A stretch of 64,000 nucleotides of DNA from CAIUVD01 sp044338255 (GCA_044338255.1 JBIILZ010000001.1:25452-89451), one strand, 5' to 3'; positions 27,617 to 36,630 are shown, counted from the first letter of the stretch. Notes: generated from the letters alone by a model not told the origin. A program made the numbers and translations.

Positions 27617-27957
27617 ATGGCGAATTTTCACCGACTCCAGATTTATCATCTCGACCAACAACAACTGCGCGACATCGCGGTGGTTAGCGATGGAGTACGG
27701 TTCGGCGATCTCGCCAACCAACTTCGCCGTTCAGCGATTTCGGTGGTCAGCAACCTCGTCTAAGGTGCCGGTCGCGGCAGCGATGCCGAATTCATCCGCT
27801 TCCTGCGTATCGCTCGTGCATCCAACGACGAACTGTCGGCACAGATCGAAATGCTCGCGGCCATCATCGGTTGCGACCAGACGCAGCTGCTCACCCGAAT
27901 CACATCCTGGGTCGTAAGATCTCCGCGCTGGTCACGGCCCTGCGGCACTGCGGGTGA
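27617..27957 (+). pseudogene. Broken four-helix-bundle protein gene (23S rRNA intervening-sequence family)
   Basis: Starting at ATG 27617 (AAGGA upstream), the frame gives DLANQLRRSAISVVSNLV, a TAA at 27761-27763, then GAGRGSDAEFIRFLRIAR. Family members read NIAEGAGRGS here, so a GAA-to-TAA nonsense change hits the conserved Glu. A second lesion near 27900 shifts the frame: the expected ending ILGRKISALVTALR is found in another frame up to TGA 27955-27957. With both repaired the gene is a normal length of about 113 residues. In other bacteria such genes lie in 23S rRNA intervening sequences or free in the genome. It lies between inverted heptamer arrays. Confidence 0.85.
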
Positions 27958-27969
27958 GCGTGGGGCGAA

Positions 27970-28052
27970 CGACCAGGGACCAGAGACCAGGGGCCAGAGA
28001 CCAGAGACCAGCGACCAGCGACCAGCGACCAGCGACCAGCGACCAGCGACCA
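27970..28052. repeat. Heptanucleotide array (AGAGACC/AGCGACC)n, inverted relative to the left array
   Basis: About 11 copies of GACCAGN in which AGAGACC and AGCGACC variants alternate in blocks; it is the reverse complement of the array at 27342-27440. The 150 bases after it, to 28208, contain a second TTTCTGGCCCCTGG like the one before the left array, and no gene. Confidence 0.95.
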
Positions 28053-28308
28053 GTCATTTTACGCGACATGGGCAAGATAGCCTTGCGAGGCCGGCAATAG
28101 CACGGGCTTTCCGCACTTTCTGGCCCCTGGCCCCTGGCCTGCCGCGCTGGCATGGTCCGCGGAACCCTGATGTGCTGCGCCGTGCTGCATACATGCCTGA
28201 AGGCTAGTTTCACCACACAGCAATTGGCCGTGAAAAGATTGGCACGAAACCGATATAAATCAGAGCATTGATTATAATCCCTTATTTTAAAAACAGTTGC
28301 AGGTTTCC

Positions 28309-28336
28309 TTAGGTAATTCCACCCGGTGCTACCTAA
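28309..28336. promoter_or_regulatory. Inverted repeat upstream of narK
   Basis: TTAGGTA (28309-28315) and TACCTAA (28330-28336) flank a 14-base centre, about 85 bases ahead of the narK ATG and downstream of an AT-rich stretch with TATAAT near 28272. It could be an operator or leader hairpin. The rest of 28208-28421 holds no gene. Confidence 0.35.
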
Positions 28337-28421
28337 AGTATCTCAGTGCTGCATCAGTTTGCTGATCTTGCCGGACGAGGGCCGGGTTGCCTAGACTGGG
28401 CGCCTTCTGGAGCCCGCTACT

Positions 28422-29693
28422 ATGAGCCCTGCCCCTGTGACCCCAGCCCCCGCCAATGCCGGCGCCGGTCGCGTCCTGATCCTCTCCACCGTCGCCTTCA
28501 CCCTGCTCTTCGCGGTGTGGTTGCAGTTCGGCATGCTCGGTAAGTCGATCGCCAAGGATCTCGCCCTGAGCCAGGCGCAGATGTACTGGGCCGGCTTCAC
28601 AGCGGTGATGGCCGGCGCGCTCCTGCGCCTGCCAGCGGGCATCCTCACCGATCGCCTCGGCGGACGGCTGGCGATGACCTTCATCCTGCTCTTCTCGGCC
28701 GTGCCCTGCTGGCTGCTGTCGACGGCCCACAGCTATGTCGAATTGTTGACCTACGCCGTGCTCTTCGGCGTCGCCGGCAACAGCTTCGCCGTCGGCATCG
28801 CCTGGAACTCGGCGTGGTTCAGCAAGCAGAGCCAGGGCGCGGCGCTCGGGACCTTCGGTGCCGGCAATGTTGGGGCCTCGGTGACCAAACTGCTTGGGCC
28901 GGCGGTGCTGGCGGCGATTCCGGTGGCGGGTCTGTTCGACGGCCTGATCCCCGGCGGCTGGCGGGCGGTGCCGGTGCTCTACAGCGTACTGCTGGTGGTG
29001 ATGGCGGCGGTGGTGTGGTTCGTCGCCCCCACGCCGGAGCGCACCCCCGGTGCCGGCCGTGCCCTCAGCGACATGCTCGCGCCGTTGAAGGAAGTCCGCG
29101 TGTGGCGTTTCGGCCTGTACTACGTGGTGGTCTTCGGCGCCTATGTCTCGCTCAGTCTGTGGCTGCCGTCCTACTACATCGACGTCTACGGCGTGACTCC
29201 GGCGGTGGCCGGCGTGCTGACGGCGCTGTTCATCTTCCCCGCGAGTCTGCTGCGCCCCCTGGGCGGCTACCTCTCGGATCGTTTCGGCGCCCGCCCGGTG
29301 ACCTACCTGGTGTTCATCGCCATGGCCCTGCTCTGCGTGCCGTTGGCTCTGCCGCTGGGCATCACGGGTCTCAACGTTCCGTCATTCACCGTGCTGATCG
29401 TTGCCGTCGGCGTGTGCATGGGCGTCGGCAAGGCGTCGGTCTATCGCTACATCCCCGACTACTTCCCGAAGGACGTAGGCGCCGTCGGCGGCCTGGTGGG
29501 CACCCTCGGCGCCCTCGGCGGGGCCTTCCTGATGCCGCTGTTCGGCGTCGTCGAAAGCAGCCTCGGCATCCGTCAGAGTGCCTTCGTGCTGCTCTTCGGC
29601 CTGACCGTGCTCAGCATCGCGTGGCTGCACCTGGTGGTGACCTCGCTCAAGCGTAAGGAGGCCTCGGGCGCCTACGCGGCCGTTGCCGTCTGA
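28422..29693 (+). CDS. narK: Nitrate/nitrite transporter, NarK/NNP family (MFS)
   Basis: The 423-residue protein has 12 predicted spans. It carries both substrate arginine regions of the NNP family (LLRLPAGILTDRLGGR and LLRPLGGYLSDRFGAR) and both glycine-rich nitrate signatures (GTFGAGNVGASVTK and GAVGGLVGTLGALGGAF). It imports nitrate or exchanges it for nitrite across the inner membrane. No nitrate or nitrite reductase gene is adjacent, but mobA, for the molybdenum cofactor, lies 10 kb away. The ATG follows TGGAG by about nine bases. The final 22 bases overlap a degraded glycosidase fragment on the other strand. Confidence 0.92.
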   Translation: MSPAPVTPAPANAGAGRVLILSTVAFTLLFAVWLQFGMLGKSIAKDLALSQAQMYWAGFTAVMAGALLRLPAGILTDRLGGRLAMTFILLFSAVPCWLLSTAHSYVELLTYAVLFGVAGNSFAVGIAWNSAWFSKQSQGAALGTFGAGNVGASVTKLLGPAVLAAIPVAGLFDGLIPGGWRAVPVLYSVLLVVMAAVVWFVAPTPERTPGAGRALSDMLAPLKEVRVWRFGLYYVVVFGAYVSLSLWLPSYYIDVYGVTPAVAGVLTALFIFPASLLRPLGGYLSDRFGARPVTYLVFIAMALLCVPLALPLGITGLNVPSFTVLIVAVGVCMGVGKASVYRYIPDYFPKDVGAVGGLVGTLGALGGAFLMPLFGVVESSLGIRQSAFVLLFGLTVLSIAWLHLVVTSLKRKEASGAYAAVAV

Positions 29694-30070
29694 GGCGAGA
29701 TCGCGGCATCGGTGGCGCGGATGATCGCCGCTTCATCGGTGAAGCGCTGGCCCTGGCCGAAGTCGAGATAACCGAGGATCACCACCATGCCCAGCCGATC
29801 GGCGGCATTGAGTACCCGCGTCAACCGATCGAAGAACGGCTGACGCAGCGAGCCGTCGGGCGCGAAAGCGGAATTATTCCACGGCTGATCCGCGGAATAC
29901 CCGGTAGGCGATTCGCCTTGCAGATTCACCGTCAAGGACAGCAGGCCGGCTTGTCGCCATGAGCTCATCGCGCAGAGGAATTCCCAGGTATTGCGATCGG
30001 CGTCCCACGCCCCTCGAAATGAAGAGATGAGATGGCGCATGGCGTAGGTCTTTGGTTCAGTGGCTAACAA
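29672..30070 (-). pseudogene. Fragment of a TIM-barrel glycoside hydrolase (GH5-like cellulase family)
   Basis: The reading FRGAWDADRNTWEFLCAM, WRQAGLLSLTVNLQGESP, YSADQPWNNSAFAPDGSL, then DRLGMVVILGYLDFGQGQR matches the first third of a glycosidase type common in Planctomycetes. Signal peptide, the rest of the barrel and both catalytic glutamates are missing: the 3' side stops at the narK junction and the 5' side fades before 30070. It is a truncated gene end produced by a rearrangement at narK. No function is expected. Confidence 0.65.
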
Positions 30071-30232
30071 TGAATCTTCGTGATCACGGCAGAGGCCTCC
30101 ATGACCGGAATGGTCCGCCGCCTATCCGGCTTGGCGCATGAACGACATATCTTGCATCGGAGCTGCCTAGTTGCGTGCGTGTTTGCTGAACTCATGAGGA
30201 AAAGCCGAAGGAGTGATTGCAGGTCGGAAAAG

Positions 30233-30601
30233 ATGATTACCAACTCCATTATGCGCTTTCTCCTTCTGTTTGTTTCCTCTGCCTCTTTGGCCATGGCCGA
30301 GGACGCAAACATCTATACCTCTCAAGTCGTGCCACTATTGACGACTCACTGCTATGAGTGCCATGGCCCGAAGAAGGCGAAGCACGACCTGCGTCTCGAT
30401 TCGCTCGAAGGCATCCTCAAAGGCGGCAAAGAACTCGGCCCGGCAATCATCGTCGGTAAACCTGAGGAGAGCCCAATGATCAAGCTGATCAAGCTCCCCA
30501 AGGGCGAGGACGATTCCATGCCGCCTAAAGGCCCGCGACTTACCGAAGCGGAAATCGTCATCCTCAGCAAGTGGATCGCTGACGGGGCGAAGGCCAAATA
30601 A
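30233..30601 (+). CDS. Small exported c-type cytochrome (Planctomycete PSCyt1-like)
   Basis: The 122-residue product has a signal peptide (MRFLLLFVSSASLAMA) and one haem c site, HCYECHG, followed by LRLDSLEGILKGGKELGPAI, PEESPMIKLIK, then MPPKGPRLTEAEI and a final helix. This is the stand-alone form of the cytochrome domain that in Planctomycetes precedes DUF1549/DUF1553 proteins. It should work as a periplasmic electron carrier or haem-binding domain; no partner oxidoreductase is next to it. Start at 30233 was chosen because it is followed directly by the signal peptide. Confidence 0.85.
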   Translation: MITNSIMRFLLLFVSSASLAMAEDANIYTSQVVPLLTTHCYECHGPKKAKHDLRLDSLEGILKGGKELGPAIIVGKPEESPMIKLIKLPKGEDDSMPPKGPRLTEAEIVILSKWIADGAKAK

Positions 30602-30701
30602 GCACGTCGCCCGCTGCGCTTCGCGGCCGGCGCTGTCGGCGAAGCTTTCCGCATATCGATCCCCAGAATATATCAGAGGGGGTCAGCTGCGCGTTACCAC
30701 G

Positions 30702-30757
30702 ACTCCTGCCGCAGCGGTTTCCCGCCGGATAACCGCTGCGGCAGGAGTTTCGTTTTT
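30702..30757 (+). terminator. Rho-independent terminator after the cytochrome gene
   Basis: ACTCCTGCCGCAGCGGTT and its exact complement form an 18-bp stem with an 11-base loop, followed by TTCGTTTTTTG. Confidence 0.9.
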
Positions 30758-30845
30758 TGTCGTGGCGGCGTGTCCTTGGGGAGTCCCGAGCACAGGTGTC
30801 ACGGCATTTTGCCGGGCATGGCGGCAGGCGGTTGAGGGATAGGCT

Positions 30846-32921
30846 ATGAGCATGGATGTGACGCTCACCATCACCGAAGGTCTGCACTGCGCCTCGTGCG
30901 TACGGCGCCTGCAGACGACCTTGGCGCCTTTGCCTGGCGTGACGGCGGTGCGTGTCGACCTGACCGCGCGCCGCGCGGTGGTTTCGACGGCGAGCGGTGG
31001 GCCGTCGCCGGCAACACTCATTGAGACCCTCAGCCGACACGGGTTCAGCGGCCAGCTGGCGACGACCGTCCTGCCCTCGTCGCGGACGGCGTGGATACGC
31101 GCCGGCGTGGCCGTGCTCCTCGCCGGCCTGACCTACGATCTGCCGTTGCTGCTGCCGCATGCCAGCGCGCACGCAGCGGCGACGGCGGCCGCCGCCCTGG
31201 CTCTGCTGTGGCCGGGGTGGATCCTCATTCGCAGTGCCGTTAGCGCCGCCCGTCAGCGCACGGCGTCGATGGACACCCTGATCGTGCTCGGCGGCGTGGC
31301 GGCCCTGCTCGTGGGTGAGGCCCATGCCACCGCCGTCACCGTCGCCCTGACCTTGATCGGGCGCGCCATCGAAGCCCGCGCCCGGCAGGCCACCGCCAGC
31401 GCCATCGAAGGTCTGGCGCTGCGCGTCCCCGAGCAGGTCCTACGTCTCAACGCCAGCGGTGCAGAAGAGCACGTCGCGCTGTCCGAGATCCACCTCGGCG
31501 ATCGGCTGCGCGTGCATGCCGGCACGCAGGTGCCGGTCGACGGCACCCTGATGGCCGGTGATCTCGCGGTCGATGAGGCCCTGCTCACCGGTGAGTCCCT
31601 GCCGGTGGCGAAGGTCGTTGGCGATGAGGTCGCTGGCGGCACGCGCGTGGTCGACGGGACGGCGATCATTGCCGCCACGCGCATCGGTGCCGACACCGCC
31701 GTTGCCCGACTCGCGTCCCTGGTGCATGCCGCCGCCATCGGCAAGCCGACGGTGCAACGCGTGGTCGATGCCATCGCGGCGGTGTTCGTGCCGTTGGTCA
31801 TCGGTCTGGCCCTGGCGACCTGGGCGGGGTGGTGGTGGCACAGCGGCTCGCCGCTGGCAGGAATCCTGGCGGCGGCGGCGGTGCTGGTCATCGCCTGTCC
31901 CTGCGCCCTGGGTCTGGCGACGCCGACGGCGCTGGTTGCCGCCAGTGGCGCTGCCGCCCGGCGCGGGATCTTCATCCTCACCCCGCGCGCGTTGGAGGCC
32001 GCCGCCCGCATCACCGCTGTGGCCTTCGACAAGACCGGCACCCTGACCACCGGCGCCTTCACCATCGAGCGCATCTATGGCGAAAATCAGTCGCGGGTCC
32101 TGGCGGTGGCGGCGGCGGTCGAGCAAGGCAGCGACCATCCGTTGGCGCTGGCCATCCGTTGCGCCCATCTCCAGCGCGCGATCGCGCCCTCGCGCGGGAT
32201 CGTGCAGGAGGTTCGCCGCTACACCCAGCGTGCCGGGGCCGGGGCCACCGCCGAGATTGATGGCGGCGAGGCCACGGTCGGTTCTGCCGAGTGGCTGCGC
32301 GAACACGGCGTCGAACCGCTGACGACGCCCGATCCGGGCAGCAGCACGGTGGTCCACGTGGCCCAGGCGGGGGTCACCCTCGGTGCCATCATGCTTCGCG
32401 ATGCCGATCGCGAAGAAGCTCCAGCGGCCATCGCCGAGCTCGCCAAGACCTGCCGCGTGCTCTTGATCAGCGGTGATCGCGCCGGCCCGGCGACCGCTGC
32501 CGGCACGCGCCTTGGCGTCGACGAAGTCGCCGCGCAATGCACGCCGGCAATAAAGCTCACGCATCTCCGCCGGCTGCAGGGCGAAGGTCTGCGCGTGGCC
32601 TTCGTCGGCGATGGCCTCAACGATGCGCCGGCCCTGGCGGCGGCGGACCTCGGCATCACCGTCGGACGCGCCAACGAGGTGGCGGCGGCGGCCGGCGATC
32701 TGCTCCTGCCCACCGGTGATCTCTCGGGAGTGCCGTGGGTCTTGCGCCTAGCCCGGCGCACGCGGCGGGTGGTGCTCGGCAATCTGCTGCTGGCCGCGGG
32801 CTACAACCTCGTGGCTCTGCCTTTCGCGGCCTTCGGCTACGTCGACCCCGCGCTGGCCGCCGGCGCCATGGTGCTGTCGTCGTTGGCGGTGGTCGGCAAC
32901 AGCCTGCGCCTGACGCGCTGA
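30846..32921 (+). CDS. copA: Copper-transporting P1B-type ATPase
   Basis: A 691-residue heavy-metal ATPase. One N-terminal HMA domain carries GLHCASC; four spans follow, then the actuator loop with LLTGES, the CPC metal site in IACPCALGLATPTALV, the phosphorylated DKTGTL, the SDHPLAL nucleotide motif and the hinge VGDGLNDAPALA. CPC plus the late spans LLLAAGYNLVALPFAAFGY and AGAMVLSSLAVVGNSLR mark the Cu(I) subgroup. It exports copper from the cytoplasm or loads periplasmic enzymes. It stands alone, with AGGGA ahead of the ATG; no CopZ or CueR gene is adjacent. Confidence 0.92.
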   Translation: MSMDVTLTITEGLHCASCVRRLQTTLAPLPGVTAVRVDLTARRAVVSTASGGPSPATLIETLSRHGFSGQLATTVLPSSRTAWIRAGVAVLLAGLTYDLPLLLPHASAHAAATAAAALALLWPGWILIRSAVSAARQRTASMDTLIVLGGVAALLVGEAHATAVTVALTLIGRAIEARARQATASAIEGLALRVPEQVLRLNASGAEEHVALSEIHLGDRLRVHAGTQVPVDGTLMAGDLAVDEALLTGESLPVAKVVGDEVAGGTRVVDGTAIIAATRIGADTAVARLASLVHAAAIGKPTVQRVVDAIAAVFVPLVIGLALATWAGWWWHSGSPLAGILAAAAVLVIACPCALGLATPTALVAASGAAARRGIFILTPRALEAAARITAVAFDKTGTLTTGAFTIERIYGENQSRVLAVAAAVEQGSDHPLALAIRCAHLQRAIAPSRGIVQEVRRYTQRAGAGATAEIDGGEATVGSAEWLREHGVEPLTTPDPGSSTVVHVAQAGVTLGAIMLRDADREEAPAAIAELAKTCRVLLISGDRAGPATAAGTRLGVDEVAAQCTPAIKLTHLRRLQGEGLRVAFVGDGLNDAPALAAADLGITVGRANEVAAAAGDLLLPTGDLSGVPWVLRLARRTRRVVLGNLLLAAGYNLVALPFAAFGYVDPALAAGAMVLSSLAVVGNSLRLTR

Positions 32922-32932
32922 ATCCGTGGGTT

Positions 32933-32974
32933 TAGGCGCCCAGGTTCAGGCGCCCAGGTTCAGGCGCCCAGGTT
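32933..32974. repeat. 14-bp tandem repeat between copA and the DUF4230 operon
   Basis: Three copies of (CA)GGCGCCCAGGTT plus a partial fourth fill the gap between the two convergent gene ends. Confidence 0.9.
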
Positions 32975-32987
32975 CAGGAACACTGGT

Positions 32988-33530
32988 TTACGGCGTGAAG
33001 CGAACCTCGGGCGCGCCCAGGCCGCGCAGCCAGGCACCGATCACGGCTTCGCCGCGGACGCGCGCCTTGGCATCCAGGCCCAGGCGCAGGGTCTCATCGG
33101 CGGCTTCCTTGAAGGCCAGCAATTCCGCGAGTTGCGCCATGCTGATTGATTCATCGGCGGTCTTGAGCACGCCATGCGTCTCCCAGATGTTCCAGCGCTG
33201 GGGATCGGAACTCTTGTGCAGGATGCGCACCGGCGGCAGGGTCACGACGGCATTGGCGCCTTCGCGGCGGACCTGCGCCTGACTGAGGTCGAGACCGAGG
33301 ATGACGCGCACCGGAATCACCGCCTTGAGGTAGCGGGCGGGGTCCATCGTCGTCACCAGTTGATAACTGCTGATCTCCGTGGCGAGCAGACGCAGCTGCC
33401 CCAATTCACGGATATCGGCGAGCTCCCAGGTGACGGCGGCGGCCGAGGTCACCGGCGCCGATGGCGGCCACGCATACCACACGCCCCCGGCCAGACCGGT
33501 GAAAAACAACAGTGAGATGAACCACTTCAT
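32988..33530 (-). CDS. DUF4230-type membrane-anchored protein (first paralogue)
   Basis: The 180-residue product has an N-terminal span (WFISLLFFTGLAGGVWYAW) and an extracytoplasmic domain with LADIRELGQLRLLATEISSY, VRVILGLDLSQ and VTLPPVRIL, the pattern of DUF4230. Function is unknown. It overlaps the upstream gene by four bases and is last in a four-gene operon. It resembles the larger neighbour (33527-34231) in layout, suggesting an old tandem duplication. Confidence 0.7.
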   Translation of the reverse strand: MKWFISLLFFTGLAGGVWYAWPPSAPVTSAAAVTWELADIRELGQLRLLATEISSYQLVTTMDPARYLKAVIPVRVILGLDLSQAQVRREGANAVVTLPPVRILHKSSDPQRWNIWETHGVLKTADESISMAQLAELLAFKEAADETLRLGLDAKARVRGEAVIGAWLRGLGAPEVRFTP

Positions 33531-34231
33531 CCCTTGCCTCCGGGCACTGGTGGCGCTGGTGGCATCGGTTGCGCGGGGAGCTCGACCTCGGTCTCGTCAT
33601 CGAAGTCGACGGTCACCGAGAGCGTGGGATAGCCGAGCATCGCCGGCAGGACGCGTTTGAGTGCCAGGCGCGTGGTGTCGCGGATCTCGCGATCGATGCC
33701 GAGCTCGCGGATGCGGACCGGCGCTTCGGCGAGCGCATGGACGCGGGCGGCCTGCACCGCTGAGAGCTGTCCGGGACCGGTGTCGCTGATCCAGCGCGTC
33801 GTACGGGTGTCGAGGATCTCTGCCGGTGCGACCGAGAAGCCCGGCGCCAGCAGATGCGGCGGTGGCAGCTTGATGCGGATCCGTTGGGCGGTGACGCGCA
33901 CGCGGTCTGGGCCGATCGCCGCCAGATCGAAGCCGTAATCGCCGGTGACCAGCAGACGGCAAAGGATCTCGTCGGTATTGGTGATGATCAGGCCATCGCT
34001 ACGGGCCGCCCCGCGCTGGATGGTACGCAGCACGACCTGGGTGGTGGCGAGGTCCTGGACCTCGCGCAGGCGGCTGGCGACGGCCGGTGCGCCCGGCAGC
34101 GGCGGACTCATCACCGCCCGTAGCAGGCGGGCCCCGATGATACCGCCGGCGATCACCACCGCGATCAGCGCCGCGCCGATTAGTGCCGGACGGGCCGCGC
34201 GACGTAGGACCAAGAGCAGTAGCGGAGGCAT
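33527..34231 (-). CDS. DUF4230-type membrane-anchored protein (second paralogue)
   Basis: A 234-residue protein with one N-terminal span (ALIGAALIAVVIAGGIIGARLL), then LREVQDLATTQVVLRTIQRG and a domain with RVRVTAQRIRIKLPPPHLL, the DUF4230 beta pattern, and a Pro-rich end (PAQPMPPAPPVPGG). It probably faces the periplasm. It overlaps the following gene by four bases and starts three bases after the SirB1-like gene ends, so all are co-translated. Confidence 0.65.
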   Translation of the reverse strand: MPPLLLLVLRRAARPALIGAALIAVVIAGGIIGARLLRAVMSPPLPGAPAVASRLREVQDLATTQVVLRTIQRGAARSDGLIITNTDEILCRLLVTGDYGFDLAAIGPDRVRVTAQRIRIKLPPPHLLAPGFSVAPAEILDTRTTRWISDTGPGQLSAVQAARVHALAEAPVRIRELGIDREIRDTTRLALKRVLPAMLGYPTLSVTVDFDDETEVELPAQPMPPAPPVPGGKG

Positions 34232-34234
34232 CGG

Positions 34235-35032
34235 CTAGACCGTGGCCAAGGCGTGGGCGATGGTCGCACGCAGGCCATCCTCGCGTCGCAGGTAGGCCAT
34301 CGCCAGATTGCGGGCCATGCGTTTGAGCAGGGCGCGATCGCTGGCGGCGGCGAGGTAGGCCTCGGCACCGGCCTCACCGGCGAGCTGCGCGCGCAGATCG
34401 AGATCACGGCGGGTGAGCACGGCTCCGCCGGCAAACAGGTCGACGTAGCGGGCTTCACCTTCGGCGCTCAGCCAGCGGCCGAGGACGTGGCCGGGTAGGG
34501 CGATCGCCGCGCACGGCAGGTCGAGGCGGCGGCACACCAGCTGCCAGAGGGCGGTGAGCACGATCGGCAGTCCGATGCGGCGTTCGAGGACGTCCGGCAG
34601 GAACGAATTGTGCGGATCATCGAAGGCCTCGCGATTGCCGGAGAATCCGCATTCAGCGCAGAGGAAGCGGGCGACGGTGTGGGCATTGGCAGGAGCCCCG
34701 GCAGTGATGCGCGCCGCCACCTGCGCCGCCAGCGCGTCGAGCTGCGGTGCTCCCAGCAGGCGATGATCGATGCGCGGATAGGCAAGGCGGGCGAGCAGCC
34801 ACATGCCGATCTCGAGGTCCTCGGCGACGGCATAGGCATCGACGAGGGCCTCGGCATCGGCACGCAGGACGATGGTCGTCAGCTGCGTCGGAATCTGGCC
34901 GTGCGCTGCCGCCGCCAGCCAGGTCCGGTCGAGGAGATGCGGTTCGCTTTCCAGGCGTTGTACGAGGGCGGCGCTAACGGCGGGATCGGGATCATCGAGC
35001 AGCGACACCAGGGCGCTCAGTTCACTGTTCAC
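34235..35032 (-). CDS. SirB1/transglutaminase-like-family protein
   Basis: A 265-residue protein whose middle reads FLCAECGFSGNREAFDDPHNSFLPDVLERRIGLP, then IVLTALWQLVCRRLDLP and GHVLGRW, the signature of the SirB1 N-terminal/transglutaminase-like family; the N-terminal part has HEAT-like helices (DPDPAVSAALVQRLE). Its biochemical role is not known. It overlaps the start region of the next gene's stop by four bases inside the same operon. Confidence 0.8.
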   Translation of the reverse strand: MNSELSALVSLLDDPDPAVSAALVQRLESEPHLLDRTWLAAAAHGQIPTQLTTIVLRADAEALVDAYAVAEDLEIGMWLLARLAYPRIDHRLLGAPQLDALAAQVAARITAGAPANAHTVARFLCAECGFSGNREAFDDPHNSFLPDVLERRIGLPIVLTALWQLVCRRLDLPCAAIALPGHVLGRWLSAEGEARYVDLFAGGAVLTRRDLDLRAQLAGEAGAEAYLAAASDRALLKRMARNLAMAYLRREDGLRATIAHALATV

Positions 35033-36630
35033 TGATGCTCCTCGGGCGCGTTCTCGTCGTCCTCCTCCTCGTCCTCTTCGTCGTCGTCCACATTGTCACT
35101 GTAGGCATCGCCCTCGTGATCATCCCAGACGGCGTTGGCCATTGCCGCTAGGGCGTACAGCGAGCGGCTGTCGATCAGCGGCGGTGGCCCCATCAGCGCC
35201 GCCGCTACCGTCGGGGCTTCTGCCCAGCGATTGATCGCCGACTGCACGTCCTCGGCGAGGGCCTCGATGTCGGCCAATTCATCGGCCTGATGCAGCGGTC
35301 CGAGGAAAGGCAGGGTCAGCAGCACCGCCCGCACCGCATCCTCGGTGAAGTGCTCATTGCCGCTGAGGCGCAGGGCCACCGCCAGTTCCCCGCGCAGCCG
35401 GCTGACCAGGGCGGTGAACGCCGCCGCCGCCGTGGGATCGTCGCAGAAGCACAGGCGCACGATCTCGCGCTCGACGTCGCCGTCGCGACCGGCGGTGGAA
35501 AAGGCCACGCGCAGGTGCGGCAGGAGGAACGCCGCGAGGAAGCCGCGCTGCTCGGTGCGGATGCGTCCGCGCGCGACCACATGCAGGTAGCGCTCGACGA
35601 GTTCCTCATCCTTGCCGCCGGCGCTGTGGTATTTGCGCAGGCATTCCTCGGCGAGCTGGCTGCGATCGCGGCGTAGGCGGCAGAACAGCAGGCGCCGCCA
35701 GGCATCGGGATCCTGCGGGCGGGTACTGGCGTAACGGGTGAAGGCGTTCTCGGCCCCGGTCAGATCATCGAGGGCTTCGCAGGCCTGGCCGAGATCGAAC
35801 CACGCGATCGGCGAAACGTCGGTCGAGCCGGCCGAGGCCGAGAGCAGGGCGCGGGCGGCCCGCAACAGGCCTAGGCGCAGGGCGAGTCTGCCGAGCTGGG
35901 CGCAGATGAAGGGATGGCCGGCATCATTGCGGCGTTCGGCCAAGGTTGCCCACGGCACCTCGTCATGGGCGTTGAGGCTCGGCCAGCGCGTGCGCGCCAG
36001 CTGCAGGGCGCTGGCGGGATCCTCGGAATGGTGTTCGAGGCGATCGGCAACCTGCGCCGCCACCAGCAGGGCGGTGCGGCCGAAGCGCTCGACGAGGTGC
36101 GCCAAGCCGCGCTCGCCACCCCAGTGCGCGTGGCCGTTGAGCACTAGGCCCTCAAGGAACCATTGATCGAGCTCCTCGCTGGTGGTGACCTCGGGCGATT
36201 CCTCGACCTCGACTTCGACGGTCTCGATTTCGCCCGGGCCGGGGCCGACCAGCCACGTCTCGATGGTGCCGGTGGCGCGATCGAATTCCAAATAGCAGTC
36301 GCGGCGCACGGTCGGCAACCACGCCCACAGCGCCATCACCCTGGTGTTGAGGATCGGATCGAGTTCGCGCGCCTGTTCGGGCTGGAGGTGCAGGCGGGCC
36401 CGGGCGAGGTTGACGAAATCGCGGAGCGTCGCAGGAAAATGTCCGAAGATCACCACCAGACCGCCGACGCGCACTCGCCGGCCCTGTTCATCGTGTTCAA
36501 TTTCGAGGCCGGCGGCGACCAGCGGTGGCGGTCGCAACTGGCCGAGTCCGATGCGACCCGGGCCGGCAGCGCGCAGGTTGGCGCGCTGCCGATGCCACTC
36601 GTGATCCAGCGTGAGCAGGGGGTTCGACAT
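35029..36630 (-). CDS. TPR-like repeat protein with acidic tail, unknown function
   Basis: The 533-residue cytoplasmic protein starts at MSNPLLTLDHEW (36630); the longer frame to 36681 lacks support. The middle shows helical repeat segments (AWFDLGQACEALDDLTGAENAF..YASTRPQDPDAW), like TPRs. The C-terminus ends in a run of about 20 Asp/Glu residues. It is the first gene of the operon with the SirB1-like and DUF4230 proteins. No enzyme motif is visible; a scaffold role is a guess. Confidence 0.6.
   Translation of the reverse strand: MSNPLLTLDHEWHRQRANLRAAGPGRIGLGQLRPPPLVAAGLEIEHDEQGRRVRVGGLVVIFGHFPATLRDFVNLARARLHLQPEQARELDPILNTRVMALWAWLPTVRRDCYLEFDRATGTIETWLVGPGPGEIETVEVEVEESPEVTTSEELDQWFLEGLVLNGHAHWGGERGLAHLVERFGRTALLVAAQVADRLEHHSEDPASALQLARTRWPSLNAHDEVPWATLAERRNDAGHPFICAQLGRLALRLGLLRAARALLSASAGSTDVSPIAWFDLGQACEALDDLTGAENAFTRYASTRPQDPDAWRRLLFCRLRRDRSQLAEECLRKYHSAGGKDEELVERYLHVVARGRIRTEQRGFLAAFLLPHLRVAFSTAGRDGDVEREIVRLCFCDDPTAAAAFTALVSRLRGELAVALRLSGNEHFTEDAVRAVLLTLPFLGPLHQADELADIEALAEDVQSAINRWAEAPTVAAALMGPPPLIDSRSLYALAAMANAVWDDHEGDAYSDNVDDDEEDEEEDDENAPEEHQ

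Noticed and set aside
27342..28052. Heptamer arrays as a CRISPR
   Set aside because: Units are seven bases long with no spacers, and no cas gene is nearby.
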